Assembly: GCA_035632055.1 (NCBI GenBank)
Contig: DASQHO010000081.1
Span: 1-64,000 of the forward strand
Reading direction: 5' to 3'
Source: REEB95 sp035632055
GTDB lineage: Bacteria; Pseudomonadota; Alphaproteobacteria; ATCC43930; CGMCC-115725
Length of the DNA stretch: 64,000 nucleotides
The translations under genes and the position numbers were made by a program. The notes below the pieces were generated by a model, which worked only from the letters and a program-made list of their open reading frames with translations, was not told the origin of the DNA and did no database searches. Each line of letters starts with the position of its first letter. Position 1 is the first letter of the stretch. Shown in pieces: positions 52,271 to 61,360 of this stretch.

Positions 52271-53388
52271 CCGACGATCGTCTGCAATGCGCGCTCGGTA
52301 GCGACAGCAATACTTTCGACGCCAAAGCGTTCGACGATCGAACGTCGCAAATCTGCCGCTCGGATAGAACCCGCCTCGAGCCGTTCGCGAAGATCAACAA
52401 ACCCCTTAGCCAGCGCGGCGACATCGCCTGGCGGCACAATCGCGCCGAGGTCACCGACAATAACGCCTGCATCGCCAACATCGGTGACAACACATGGCAC
52501 GCCGCATGCCATTGCCTCAGCGACAGCATTGGGAAACCCCTCCCCAAAGCGCGACGCCTGGCAGACGATATCGAAAGCGTTTATGCACGCTCCCATATCC
52601 GCGCGCGTCTTGGCAAAGATCACACGCTGTGCAACGCCAAATTGCTCAGCTAGAGCCCGCGCCTGCGGAATCTTGTCGTCATCGATACCGATACAAACGA
52701 AACGCCACGAGCGATCATTTGCCAGCTGTTGAGCAGCCGCAAAAAAGATGTGGTGCCCCTTCATTGGGTCGAAGCGCGCGATATGGCCGACAAGCGTCTC
52801 GTTTTCCTGAACACCCCATTCGCCACGAACCCGAGTGCGCGCCACAGGATCAGGCGCAAACCGCTCGGTATCGATCCCATTCGGTATAGCGGCCGCAGGA
52901 ACGCCACGAAAGCCGCGGGAGGCGATGTCGGACAGTCCATTTCTCGAATTGACGATGACGCCATCGGCCACGCCCGAAAAAAGCGTCTCGACGCGGTATT
53001 GCAACCCGGTCAACCAATCGTATTCGGCAGTAACCATGCGTGCGGAACGCACGCCAAAGACGACACGCGGTGCCGGACGAACGAACTGCTTGACGATCGC
53101 TGAAACGATATTGGCGACCGGCAGAAACGCGTAAAGCACATCAGCGCGCTCACGGACCATGAGACGGCGCAACCGGAGCAAAAAACCGAACACATCCCAT
53201 CGTCCGTTTTTTTTCAGGTCATGGATCGTTATGCCAGATGCCGCTACAGCCGACGCGAATGGACCGCCGCCATAGAAAACCGCCACCGAAACGTCGTGAC
53301 CGCGTAGCTTGAGGGCGGGCGCAAGCAGCGCGACCTGGCGCTGCGTGCCGCCGACAACCAGCGACTGGCATAAGAGAATGATTTTCAT
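52267..53388 (-). CDS. GT4-family glycosyltransferase
   Basis: 373 residues from ATG 53388; the frame is open upstream but without a better start. Leloir GT-B enzyme: LLCQSLVVGGTQRQVALLAP near the N-terminus, VNSRNGLSDIASRGF, IPNGIDTERFAPDP, VGHIARFDPMKGHHIFFAAA, and the donor-site EGFPNAVAEAMACGVPCVVT DVGD with the E-x7-E pair. Transfers a sugar to the growing lipid-linked glycan at the inner membrane face. It converges on the methyltransferase at 52270 (4-nt overlap) and is divergent from the next GT4 gene. Confidence 0.88.
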   Translation of the reverse strand: MKIILLCQSLVVGGTQRQVALLAPALKLRGHDVSVAVFYGGGPFASAVAASGITIHDLKKNGRWDVFGFLLRLRRLMVRERADVLYAFLPVANIVSAIVKQFVRPAPRVVFGVRSARMVTAEYDWLTGLQYRVETLFSGVADGVIVNSRNGLSDIASRGFRGVPAAAIPNGIDTERFAPDPVARTRVRGEWGVQENETLVGHIARFDPMKGHHIFFAAAQQLANDRSWRFVCIGIDDDKIPQARALAEQFGVAQRVIFAKTRADMGACINAFDIVCQASRFGEGFPNAVAEAMACGVPCVVTDVGDAGVIVGDLGAIVPPGDVAALAKGFVDLRERLEAGSIRAADLRRSIVERFGVESIAVATERALQTIVG

Positions 53389-53522
53389 GTTGGGCGTTCG
53401 CGCGTAAACATTTGTCCTATCAGGCGGGGCGCGCGAACTCTCGGCATGGCAACAGGGGAACCTACCATGCGCCCCTGGCATGTGAAATCCCGCCGTGATT
53501 GACCACCGACGACTCTGCCGAT

Positions 53523-54695
53523 ATGCCTGTCGCGATGTCGCCAGCGCCGCCGCAGCACATTACGATTGTGATTCCGACGCTTACCGCCGGCGGAGCGGCG
53601 CGCGTCGTGTCGAACTTGACAGCCGCCTGGGCAGAACGTCGCTGGGCGATAAACATTCTGACCTTTGACGGCGGCGATTCAGTTTTTCCGATCCATTCCG
53701 CAGTCATTCGCAGACCGCTCAATCTTGTTGCCGACAGCTATGGAAGCCCTTGGCGTGGCCTTTGGAACAATCTGAAGCGGCTGCGCATCCTTCGTAAAGA
53801 GATCTCCAGCACCCGGCCCGACTTTGTCCTTTCGTTCATCGACCAAACAAATGTCATGACCGTGCTTGCCTTGCTCGGAACCGGCATGAAGGTCGCGGTG
53901 TGGGAGAACACCGACCCAGCCGGCGCAGAAAACAGCCGCTATACAGCGAACTGGGGTCGACGCTTCGCGCGTTTCGTTTACCCCTTTGCCGGCGCAATTG
54001 TCGCTCAAACGAATGAGGCGGCAGCGTTCCTGCGGCAGTCGTTCGGTCAAAAAGTGGTTGCAGTTTCGAACCCTGTCGTGCCGCCTCCCGCTGTCGAGCC
54101 AATGAAACTGAAACGGCCCGCAATAATTGGGCTCGGGCGCCTTGTCCAAGAGAAGGGTTTTGACCTGCTGTTGCGTGCCTACGCCGTTAACACCAGTCGC
54201 TTTCCTGATTGGCACCTTTATATCTTTGGCGAGGGTCCGCAGCGCTCGCAACTCGAAGGGCTATTGCAAGAACTGGGGCTCTCTGGTCGTGTCGAGCTCC
54301 CCGGCGCATTGACCGAGCCGACGGTCGCATTGCGCTCAGGCGACATATTCGTCGTTTCATCATATATCGAAGGATTTAGCCTTGTCTTGGCCGAGGCCAT
54401 GGCTTGCGGCTTGCCGGCAATCGCAACCGACGCGGGCGGCCCGCGATCGATCATCCGTCATGAATACGACGGGCTGGTGGTGCCGCCTGGCGACGTCGAC
54501 CTACTCGCATCGGCAATGGTGCGCCTGATGGGAGACGACGCGCTACGCGCAACCTTCGCCGCACGCGCCCCCGACGTACTGAAGCGCTATTCGCTGCAAA
54601 ACGCACTGGCCGGCTGGGATGCGCTATTTGATTGGATGCGAGGTCATAGGCGCTATGCTGGATCCCACTCGGGCATATCGGACTCACGCTCCTGA
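53523..54695 (+). CDS. GT4-family glycosyltransferase
   Basis: 390 residues from ATG 53523 (ATG 53535 possible). IVIPTLTAGGAARVVSNLTA AW, VLSFIDQTNVMTVLALLG, IIGLGRLVQEKGFDLLLRAY, and the donor site EGFSLVLAEAMACGLPAIAT DAGGPRSII with its E-x7-E pair. WbaZ/PimB-like retaining transferase by form. Divergent from the GT4 gene at 52267-53388 by about 130 bp. Its last 43 bp overlap the convergent aldo/keto reductase gene. Confidence 0.88.
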   Translation: MPVAMSPAPPQHITIVIPTLTAGGAARVVSNLTAAWAERRWAINILTFDGGDSVFPIHSAVIRRPLNLVADSYGSPWRGLWNNLKRLRILRKEISSTRPDFVLSFIDQTNVMTVLALLGTGMKVAVWENTDPAGAENSRYTANWGRRFARFVYPFAGAIVAQTNEAAAFLRQSFGQKVVAVSNPVVPPPAVEPMKLKRPAIIGLGRLVQEKGFDLLLRAYAVNTSRFPDWHLYIFGEGPQRSQLEGLLQELGLSGRVELPGALTEPTVALRSGDIFVVSSYIEGFSLVLAEAMACGLPAIATDAGGPRSIIRHEYDGLVVPPGDVDLLASAMVRLMGDDALRATFAARAPDVLKRYSLQNALAGWDALFDWMRGHRRYAGSHSGISDSRS

Positions 54696-55483
54696 ATCCG
54701 ATTACGAACTTGCCCCAGACGGTCGATCTCGATGCGATCTTCGGCCGCCAGCGTAAAATCGAATACCGCCAGATTTTCCGCGGCGTGTGCCGCCGACCGC
54801 GCTTTCGGGATTGCCGCAACATTGTGCTGTTCGATGAGCCAACGCAACGCGATCTGCGCCGGTGTTTTACCGTATTTGGCAGCGAGGGCGCGGATTGTCG
54901 GATCGCCTTCGACACGACCACGGGCAAGCGGCGAATATGCCACGACGATCATGCCCAAACGCCGCGCTGCATCGCGCACAAACGCCTGCGACAGAAACGG
55001 GTGATATTCGACCTGATCGCATAAAAGATTGGCGTGACACGTTTCCACAGCTTCAGCCAGCGACTTGCTGCCGAAATTGCATACACCGATAAAACGCGCC
55101 TTGCCGACTTCGCGCAACTGAGACATTGCTTCCAATGTCTCCGCTAACGGAATTGCGTTGTTTGGCCAGTGGATCAGCAGCAAATCGACGTAGTCGGTGG
55201 CTAGTTGCCGCAAGCTTTCATCGGCCGATCGGCGAACCGCGTCAGCTCCGAGGTTTTCACGACGCAGCTTAGTCACGAGGAAGACTTCTCCGCGATCGAC
55301 GCCGCTGGAACGCATTGCCCGGCCAACGTCACCTTCGTTTTCATAAAGCTGCGCGGTATCGATATGGCGATAGCCGAGGCCTAACGCTCGGTCGATAGCA
55401 CGTCGTCCGCGCCATCCGCGCAAAGACCAGGTGCCGAATCCGATCGCCGGCATGCGCGCTCCCTTTGTCGTTAGGTAATTCAT
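54653..55483 (-). CDS. Aldo/keto reductase
   Basis: 276 residues from ATG 55483; upstream frame rejected because it lacks family features and overlaps a divergent gene. Catalytic tetrad is visible: Asp42 in YRHIDTAQLYENE, Tyr47, Lys72 in FLVTKLRREN and His105 in LLLIHWPNN. The (beta/alpha)8 landmarks VGKARFIGVCNFGS, DQVEYHPFLSQ and AIPKARSAAHAAENLAVFDF are present. NADPH-dependent carbonyl reductase; role in the sugar locus is uncertain, possibly incidental. Confidence 0.85.
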   Translation of the reverse strand: MNYLTTKGARMPAIGFGTWSLRGWRGRRAIDRALGLGYRHIDTAQLYENEGDVGRAMRSSGVDRGEVFLVTKLRRENLGADAVRRSADESLRQLATDYVDLLLIHWPNNAIPLAETLEAMSQLREVGKARFIGVCNFGSKSLAEAVETCHANLLCDQVEYHPFLSQAFVRDAARRLGMIVVAYSPLARGRVEGDPTIRALAAKYGKTPAQIALRWLIEQHNVAAIPKARSAAHAAENLAVFDFTLAAEDRIEIDRLGQVRNRIQERESDMPEWDPA

Positions 55484-55540
55484 GCCTGTTGGCGAGCTTC
55501 CCGTTCCGGGTGACAATATGTCAAAGAGCCCGAACCCGCG

Positions 55541-56305
55541 ATGTTCTCCATTGAGCAGCTCAACGTCATACGTGCCGCCGAAATTGCGGAAATCGCGCCG
55601 CATATTCCGCGACGCGCACGTGTTCTCGAGATTGGCGCGGGAACCGGACAGCAAGCGTTGGAATTGCAGCGGCGTGGTTTCGATGTGACCGCCATTGAGG
55701 TTTCCAACTCGGCATATGCGAGCGCTCGTGTCTTTCCGGTCATCGACTACGATGGTGCCCACATTCGATTTCCAGAACGAAGCTTTGACGTGGTGTTCTC
55801 ATCGAACGCTCTGGAGCATGTGCGCGATCTTGCTGGTCTTCACACCGAGATCCGGCGCGTGTTGAAACCGGATGGCGTCGCTATTCATGTTCTACCGACA
55901 CACACTTGGCGTTTCTGGTCAACCATCGCCTCGTCCGTAAGCGCGTTGATCTATCTCGGCGCGGCTCTGCGCCGGATGTTGCCAGCCTCCGACGACCCGC
56001 GCAGCGTCGGCCGGGCCTGGTACGAGGCAGTGCGTGCCAGCGGAGTCGCGTTACTGCAACCCCGACATGGCGAGCGCGGTTTTGGGCTTGCTGAGCTTTG
56101 GCTGTTCCATCCCCGTTGGTGGCGCAAAAATTTCCGCCGCAATGGATTCGCGTTGCTGTACGACAAGCCAATGGGTCTGTTCTATACGGGCTCGATGGTG
56201 TTCGGGCCACGGATATCGCTGGAGCGACGCGCCCGGTTGGCAAAAATACTGGGCAGTTCTTGCCATCTTTTTGTCATGCGGCCAGCAGAAACTTCGCAAT
56301 CATAG
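55541..56305 (+). CDS. Class I SAM methyltransferase
   Basis: 254 residues. SAM site RVLEIGAGTGQQALELQRRG, AIEVSNSAYAS; motif II FDVVFSSNALEHVRDLAGLH; RVLKPDGVAIHVLPTHTWRF WS. The C-terminal third has a hydrophobic stretch (STIASSVSALIYLGAAL) and an aromatic WLFHPRWWRKNFRRNGFALL, which suggest contact with a membrane or lipid-linked substrate. 57 bp divergent from the aldo/keto reductase. Followed by a 207-bp gap before the large fusion gene. Confidence 0.82.
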   Translation: MFSIEQLNVIRAAEIAEIAPHIPRRARVLEIGAGTGQQALELQRRGFDVTAIEVSNSAYASARVFPVIDYDGAHIRFPERSFDVVFSSNALEHVRDLAGLHTEIRRVLKPDGVAIHVLPTHTWRFWSTIASSVSALIYLGAALRRMLPASDDPRSVGRAWYEAVRASGVALLQPRHGERGFGLAELWLFHPRWWRKNFRRNGFALLYDKPMGLFYTGSMVFGPRISLERRARLAKILGSSCHLFVMRPAETSQS

Positions 56306-56512
56306 TGTTCCGGGGGAGGTATGCTCCGTTGGCAATTTTCTCTGATTCTCGTATTGCGCCGTCTGCGTTGATGCAGCCGTTGCCGAACATCGAATCCTCG
56401 AATTTTAAGTGATATGGTCGCCACCAATGGTGAAAACCGGGTCGCTTAGCGCAACATTCGCGCGTATGCGCCCGTTTATGTACCTCGGATTAGGTTGCCG
56501 CGAAGCACACCG

Positions 56513-59500
56513 ATGAAACCCGCGATCGTCCACGTCATCACCGAATTAGGAGCGGGCGGCGCCGAACGCATGCTGTTGCGCCTCGTCACAGCGTCGACTC
56601 GGTATCGTCACGTCGTGGTATCGCTCTCTCACGACGGCACCTTGGTTCCAGCGCTCCGTGATGCTGGGGCCGAGGTCCTTTCACTCGGCATGTGGCGTTA
56701 CCTACCGTCGCTCCGGGGAATATTTGGCCTAGTCAAAATCATTCGGCGCGAACGGCCGATTGTTATTCAAACGTGGCTTTACCATGCCGATTTGATCGGG
56801 CTCATCGCCGCAAAGTTGACGGGATATCCCATCGTGTGGAACCTCCGCTGCTCGAACATGGATCTGTCACGATATCGGTGGTCGACGCGGATTGTCGTGC
56901 GGCTCCTCGTCTGGCTCTCGTCCCTGCCGGACTTGGTCATGGTGAATTCCGAAGCCGGACGCCGATGGCATACGCATCTAGGCTATCGCGCGCGGCAATG
57001 GGAGTTCGTGCCGAACGGCATCGACACCGCCGTTTTCTATCCCAACACTGACGCCCGAATCCGTTGGCGGCAGCATCTCGGGGTAAAAGGCGGCGCCGTC
57101 CTTGTTGGCATGGTCGCACGGCGCGATCCGATGAAGGATCACGAGGGCATGCTGCACGCGGCCGCTGCGGCCGCGCGTCACCAGCCGAATTTGGAATTCG
57201 TGTTTGCCGGACGTGGTGTCACACAAAATGATCAAGACTTGGCAAGCTTAGCAGCATCGGTTGGAGCGCCGGTTCACCTTATCGGCGAATGCGACGACCC
57301 GGCGGGTTTGAACGCGGCGCTCGATATCGCAGTACTTTCATCGGCATACGGCGAAGGGTTTCCCAACGTGGTGGCCGAGGCAATGGCGGTCGGCGTGCCT
57401 TGCATTGCAACCGACGTTGGCGATGCCAAATCGATCATCGACCAGACCGGGCTTGTCGTGCCGCCGCGCAACGCCTCAGCGTTGGCTGAAGCTATTGTAA
57501 AGCTGACGGAAGATCAGCCCCTCCGTCTTCGGCTTGGCAAAGCGGCGCGTGAACGTATCGAGCAGCATCACGACCTTTCAGCCGCGATCGCGCGCTATGA
57601 AGCGATATGGCAGCGCTTCGGCACGGGTGTGGAACGTACCGGCGATGATTCAGAATCCCGCAAAGCCCAGGACCCCATTGGCCTTGGTTTCGAATTCGAA
57701 AAACCGGCACTCGCGACCGCTCAAATCAATTCCGCGCTAGATACAAGCTGGGGTACCTCGGCGTACGACCGTACAGATAAGCCCGGGCCGCTTAACAGGT
57801 CGGCATCGGCCTATGGAGGTGATGCCTTCGTGGTGCCCGATGCATCCGGTTCAAGGCGCAAGCCGATTTCCCGCCAATCCGCGCTCCTCAAAATTGCGCA
57901 GCACGGGTTGCCAATTGTCGTCACGATTAGCGCACTTGCAGTGGCCTTTAGCCGTTTCGATCTCGATCAGCTGTGGAAGACAGCGGCCGGCCTGCAATTG
58001 TCGACTTTGGCGGTCGTCCTGCTCGCGCTCACGCTCGGCAATTTGCTTGCTTGTGTGCGGCTCCAGTTGCTTGCCCGCGATTTGCATCATCCAGTCCATT
58101 TTAGGGATGCCTTTGCCGCAACGGCCTTGGGCCAGCTTGCGGGCAGCTTTTTTTTCCAGGTCATCGGGCAGACCATTGCCCGAAGCGCCGTGTTTTCGAA
58201 GGTCGGCGTGTCCATGCCGACGACCATCATTATCACCGGATATGAGCGCGTCGTTGCCGCCGCGATCTCCCTCGCCCTTGCGCTGATCGGCACTTTCTAT
58301 TTGTTCGGCCATATCACGCTCGATCTTGCTGGGGGCGGCGAGGAGCTCCTCAAGATCCTCGCGGGAATTGCGATTGTCGGCACCGCTGGCGCGATATTTG
58401 GTTGGGGAACCGGTGCAAAGCGTGCGCTCGAGAATGTCGCTTGGGTCGATGCGACCACGATCTATTTCCGGACTTCGCTTGTCAGCCTGTTAATCCAGTT
58501 GACGACCATGGCCGCATACATCGTTGCAGCCATAGGCCTTGTGCATTCCGTCGGGTTTATCAATCTCGTGGCAGCAACGACTCTTGTGATGTTCGCGGCA
58601 AGCATCCCGGTGAGCCTCGCCGGCTGGGGCTTGCGTGAAGTCAGTGCCGTCTATGCGCTGGGCGCCATCGGCGTACCGTATTCGACATCGCTCGTCATCG
58701 CATTGCTCATCGGCTTCTCGTCGATCTTGATCATGGCGATGCTGGCTCTGGTGAGTTCAGCGCTTACCAAGTTCGCCCCGGCGAGGAATGTACAACAAAT
58801 CGGGTCGCAAACAGGTGCGACACACAGCGTCTTTCTCAATTGGTGCATTCCGCTCTTCGTCGCGTCTGCGGTTTTCTTTCAAATCCACGTTCCGGTAGGC
58901 GCCGGCCAACTTGATGTCAATCTTGCCGATTCCGTCGTGCTCTTTGGCGGCGCACTCTTTGTTCGTCAGATGCTATCGAGCCCGGCGCGAATGCGGTCAA
59001 GTCGTGTGCCGAATTCCGGCCTCATGACCGGGCTTATGAGTCTGGTGATTGTGCTCGCGTTCCTGCACGGTTGGTTCGTCGACGGCTGGACCGCCTGGGC
59101 ATCAACCAATCGCCTCTTTGGCTGGTTGGTTCTGCTGGCCTATGCGGGAACCGGTGCGCTGCTGGCAATGCAAAAAGGCGGCGAAAGCACTCAGATCTTG
59201 CTGCGAACGTTTGCTGCCGCCGGGTTAGCGGTCGTCGCGCTTGTATTATCGCTGCTCGTTGCCGTCGCGTTAGGAGCGGACATTCCACCCAACTTGCTCG
59301 CGTATCGCATTGAAGGGTTTGCCCAAAATCCGAATGCATTCGGCTTTCAGCTTTTACTCGTGCTCGCCGCCATCATTGCGCTCCGACTGTCTGGTTGGCG
59401 GCAACGTCTTTCTTTAACGCTCACCTACATGGCGCTTTATTTTTCCGCCTCGCGCGCTGCCGAGGGTACATGCGTTGTTGTTTGCGTCGCCGCTTTTATG

Positions 59501-60133
59501 CTCGGCTACATCAACTGGCGATCCCTGTTGGTGCCCGTTGCCTACGCCGTTATTGGCGTACTCGCCATCGCGTCGATTGGACACCTGATGGTGCTCATTA
59601 CCAATGGTGACCACGCGTCCGCGAGCATCAACAAGTATATTGGATACGTCAATCGACAACTAACGGAAGGTGATTCCGCTTATGTGTTTAATAACGATCG
59701 GTGGATGGGCCTCGTTGACGCAATCAAAATGTTCCTCGCACATCCATTATTTGGTGGTGGCCTCGGCGCCTTCGTTTTTGCTGCCGAAAAAACACAAGGC
59801 AAATTCCTCATCATCCATTCGACGCCGCTGTGGCTGTTGGCGGAAACTGGATTTGTTGGTTTTCTGATGTTTGCGGTTCCCTACGTCTCTGTTCTTCACC
59901 GCGAAATCCGGGAATCGCTCAAAGGTCACGCTGATAGCGCCCGTATCCTTCTTGTCCTTTCGCTCCTCGCGTTCGGCGTGATGTCTCAAGTGCATGACCT
60001 GATGTACCAGCGGACCTTCTGGTTTCTAATTGGTGCCGCACTCTTCAGCGCGGAACCAAAGTCATGGACACAGCCGAGTGAAATCCGGTCGAACGCTGCT
60101 TGTGATATTGAGAGGACAGCGGTCGTGTCGTGA
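56513..60133 (+). CDS. Three-domain fusion: GT4 transferase, UPF0104-like membrane domain, O-antigen ligase/polymerase-like domain
   Basis: 1206 residues from ATG 56513. Residues 1-375 are a GT4 glycosyltransferase (ELGAGGAERMLLRLV; EGFPNVVAEAMAVGVPCIAT D with E281/E289). Residues 376-460 are a polar linker. Residues about 465-755 have seven or eight hydrophobic segments and the FAASIPVSLAGWGLREVSAV turn typical of UPF0104/lysylphosphatidylglycerol-synthase TM (AglD-type) proteins. Residues about 775-1180 are a second membrane block with an O-antigen ligase/polymerase core: FSASRAAEG (977-985), DRWMGLVDAIKMFLAHPLFG GGLG and HSTPLWLLAETGFVGFLMF (His1102). The frame is unbroken. Such parts are normally separate proteins. 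It likely couples sugar addition on the inside with polymerisation or ligation on the outside. Confidence 0.85.
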   Translation: MKPAIVHVITELGAGGAERMLLRLVTASTRYRHVVVSLSHDGTLVPALRDAGAEVLSLGMWRYLPSLRGIFGLVKIIRRERPIVIQTWLYHADLIGLIAAKLTGYPIVWNLRCSNMDLSRYRWSTRIVVRLLVWLSSLPDLVMVNSEAGRRWHTHLGYRARQWEFVPNGIDTAVFYPNTDARIRWRQHLGVKGGAVLVGMVARRDPMKDHEGMLHAAAAAARHQPNLEFVFAGRGVTQNDQDLASLAASVGAPVHLIGECDDPAGLNAALDIAVLSSAYGEGFPNVVAEAMAVGVPCIATDVGDAKSIIDQTGLVVPPRNASALAEAIVKLTEDQPLRLRLGKAARERIEQHHDLSAAIARYEAIWQRFGTGVERTGDDSESRKAQDPIGLGFEFEKPALATAQINSALDTSWGTSAYDRTDKPGPLNRSASAYGGDAFVVPDASGSRRKPISRQSALLKIAQHGLPIVVTISALAVAFSRFDLDQLWKTAAGLQLSTLAVVLLALTLGNLLACVRLQLLARDLHHPVHFRDAFAATALGQLAGSFFFQVIGQTIARSAVFSKVGVSMPTTIIITGYERVVAAAISLALALIGTFYLFGHITLDLAGGGEELLKILAGIAIVGTAGAIFGWGTGAKRALENVAWVDATTIYFRTSLVSLLIQLTTMAAYIVAAIGLVHSVGFINLVAATTLVMFAASIPVSLAGWGLREVSAVYALGAIGVPYSTSLVIALLIGFSSILIMAMLALVSSALTKFAPARNVQQIGSQTGATHSVFLNWCIPLFVASAVFFQIHVPVGAGQLDVNLADSVVLFGGALFVRQMLSSPARMRSSRVPNSGLMTGLMSLVIVLAFLHGWFVDGWTAWASTNRLFGWLVLLAYAGTGALLAMQKGGESTQILLRTFAAAGLAVVALVLSLLVAVALGADIPPNLLAYRIEGFAQNPNAFGFQLLLVLAAIIALRLSGWRQRLSLTLTYMALYFSASRAAEGTCVVVCVAAFMLGYINWRSLLVPVAYAVIGVLAIASIGHLMVLITNGDHASASINKYIGYVNRQLTEGDSAYVFNNDRWMGLVDAIKMFLAHPLFGGGLGAFVFAAEKTQGKFLIIHSTPLWLLAETGFVGFLMFAVPYVSVLHREIRESLKGHADSARILLVLSLLAFGVMSQVHDLMYQRTFWFLIGAALFSAEPKSWTQPSEIRSNAACDIERTAVVS

Positions 60134-60403
60134 CGCACCGAGCGCGTATTTTCGCATTCGACTTTTTGGCGCATATTCCCTGTAAGTAAGCGGCGAAATC
60201 AATTGTGACCGGTTACTACCAGCGCGCCTTCTAATGCGCGGTAGCCGCCATTTGGAGGACTCGTTTGTAATCTGCGCCGCGCTCGCCACCGGCTAATTAT
60301 TCCGGGGGCCCGGCCGCGCTGCGACTAAGAAAAAAAGTCAGCGTCATTAGTTAACGGACTACGTAGCGGCGTTTTCCACTTCCATGACTTTCACTCTCCA
60401 CAA
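60134..60403. other. Intergenic region between convergent genes
   Basis: No gene seen. Holds the hairpin at 60216-60244, a possible two-way terminator. Confidence 0.4.
60216..60244. terminator. Candidate bidirectional terminator hairpin
   Basis: CTACC plus GCGC (60216-60227, with AGC bulged) pairs with GCGCGGTAG (60236-60244) over an 8-nt loop. It lies between two convergent genes. No run of T follows on either strand, so it is tentative. Confidence 0.3.
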
Positions 60404-61360
60404 TCATCGTGCTTGTGCTCGCGGCCGTTTGATACCGCGATATTGGCGGAGCAGCTCCGCTGGTCCGATAACCGGCGCTTTGCAATTTGATCCTATGAAA
60501 TAGTATTCGGCGGCTGCATCGAGAGCACCCGGTCCTCTACGCATCAAAATATCGAAGTACTTCACCCAAAACAACGTTGCACGTACCAGACCGGACGCAA
60601 ACAGCGCAGTCTTGTATGATGGGCACAACGAGCGGCAGAAATATTCGATACTCCAAAGTAGTGCTGACGCGGGCCCACCCATGCTGCCTCGCTGAACCTC
60701 TTTGAAGTTACGGAACAGCCAGCGGTGCCCCAAGTCGGTGAAGCGTTCAAAATCGTACGCCCCCATATGAACCTGCTCTATGAAGGCGGTCGTCGCGACA
60801 ACCACGCCACCCGGCCGCAGGACGCGTCCGATTTCCTCAACCACGCGGACCGGATCCAGAACGTGCTCCAGAACGGCAGTGGCCACGACCATGTCGATAG
60901 CGTTGTCCAAGAAGGGGATGTCATGGCCGTCGCAGACCAGATCAGTCTCGGGTTGCCTTACTACATCCGAGATTACGACTTCGTCGAACGCAGCGGTTGC
61001 GATAGACCAGATTTTGGGATTCTCACCGCCGCCTATGACCAAACAAAGCCTCCGTAGGCCCTCGAGCGCCGAGATCCCCAAATCCACGATTTGGTGCGGA
61101 GCTGGGTCCTGGTACGTAGGCTCCGGTAGCAGCTTGGCAATCCACCTGACCGAGGGATTAAACCCACTCCGCGCCGTATCCGCAGCACCTTCAGGGCTAA
61201 ACATCTCGTTGTCCCGCCGAAGTAGAATCGACACGCCGTCGACTATCGCGAAGCTGGTACCACATCTCTGGCAATGCAGCGTGCCTTCGCGATCAACCAA
61301 CGCGTCGGCGCCACATTCAACGCAGCGCAACTTGGTCCTAGCATAGCCCTCCGGTTTCAT
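60404..61360 (-). CDS. SAM methyltransferase with zinc-ribbon N-terminus
   Basis: 318 residues. The N-terminal CVEC ... CQRC is a Trm112-like zinc ribbon (FAIVDGVSILL follows). The SAM site is weak (LCLVIGGGENPKIW), but motif II-III are clear: IDMVVATAVLEHVLDPVRVV EEIGRVLRPGGVVVATT. The C-terminal MGGPASALLWSIEYFCRSL and VKYFDILMRRG are hydrophobic and could be membrane-bound. It marks the right end of the polysaccharide locus. Methyl acceptor unknown. Confidence 0.78.
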   Translation of the reverse strand: MKPEGYARTKLRCVECGADALVDREGTLHCQRCGTSFAIVDGVSILLRRDNEMFSPEGAADTARSGFNPSVRWIAKLLPEPTYQDPAPHQIVDLGISALEGLRRLCLVIGGGENPKIWSIATAAFDEVVISDVVRQPETDLVCDGHDIPFLDNAIDMVVATAVLEHVLDPVRVVEEIGRVLRPGGVVVATTAFIEQVHMGAYDFERFTDLGHRWLFRNFKEVQRGSMGGPASALLWSIEYFCRSLCPSYKTALFASGLVRATLFWVKYFDILMRRGPGALDAAAEYYFIGSNCKAPVIGPAELLRQYRGIKRPRAQAR

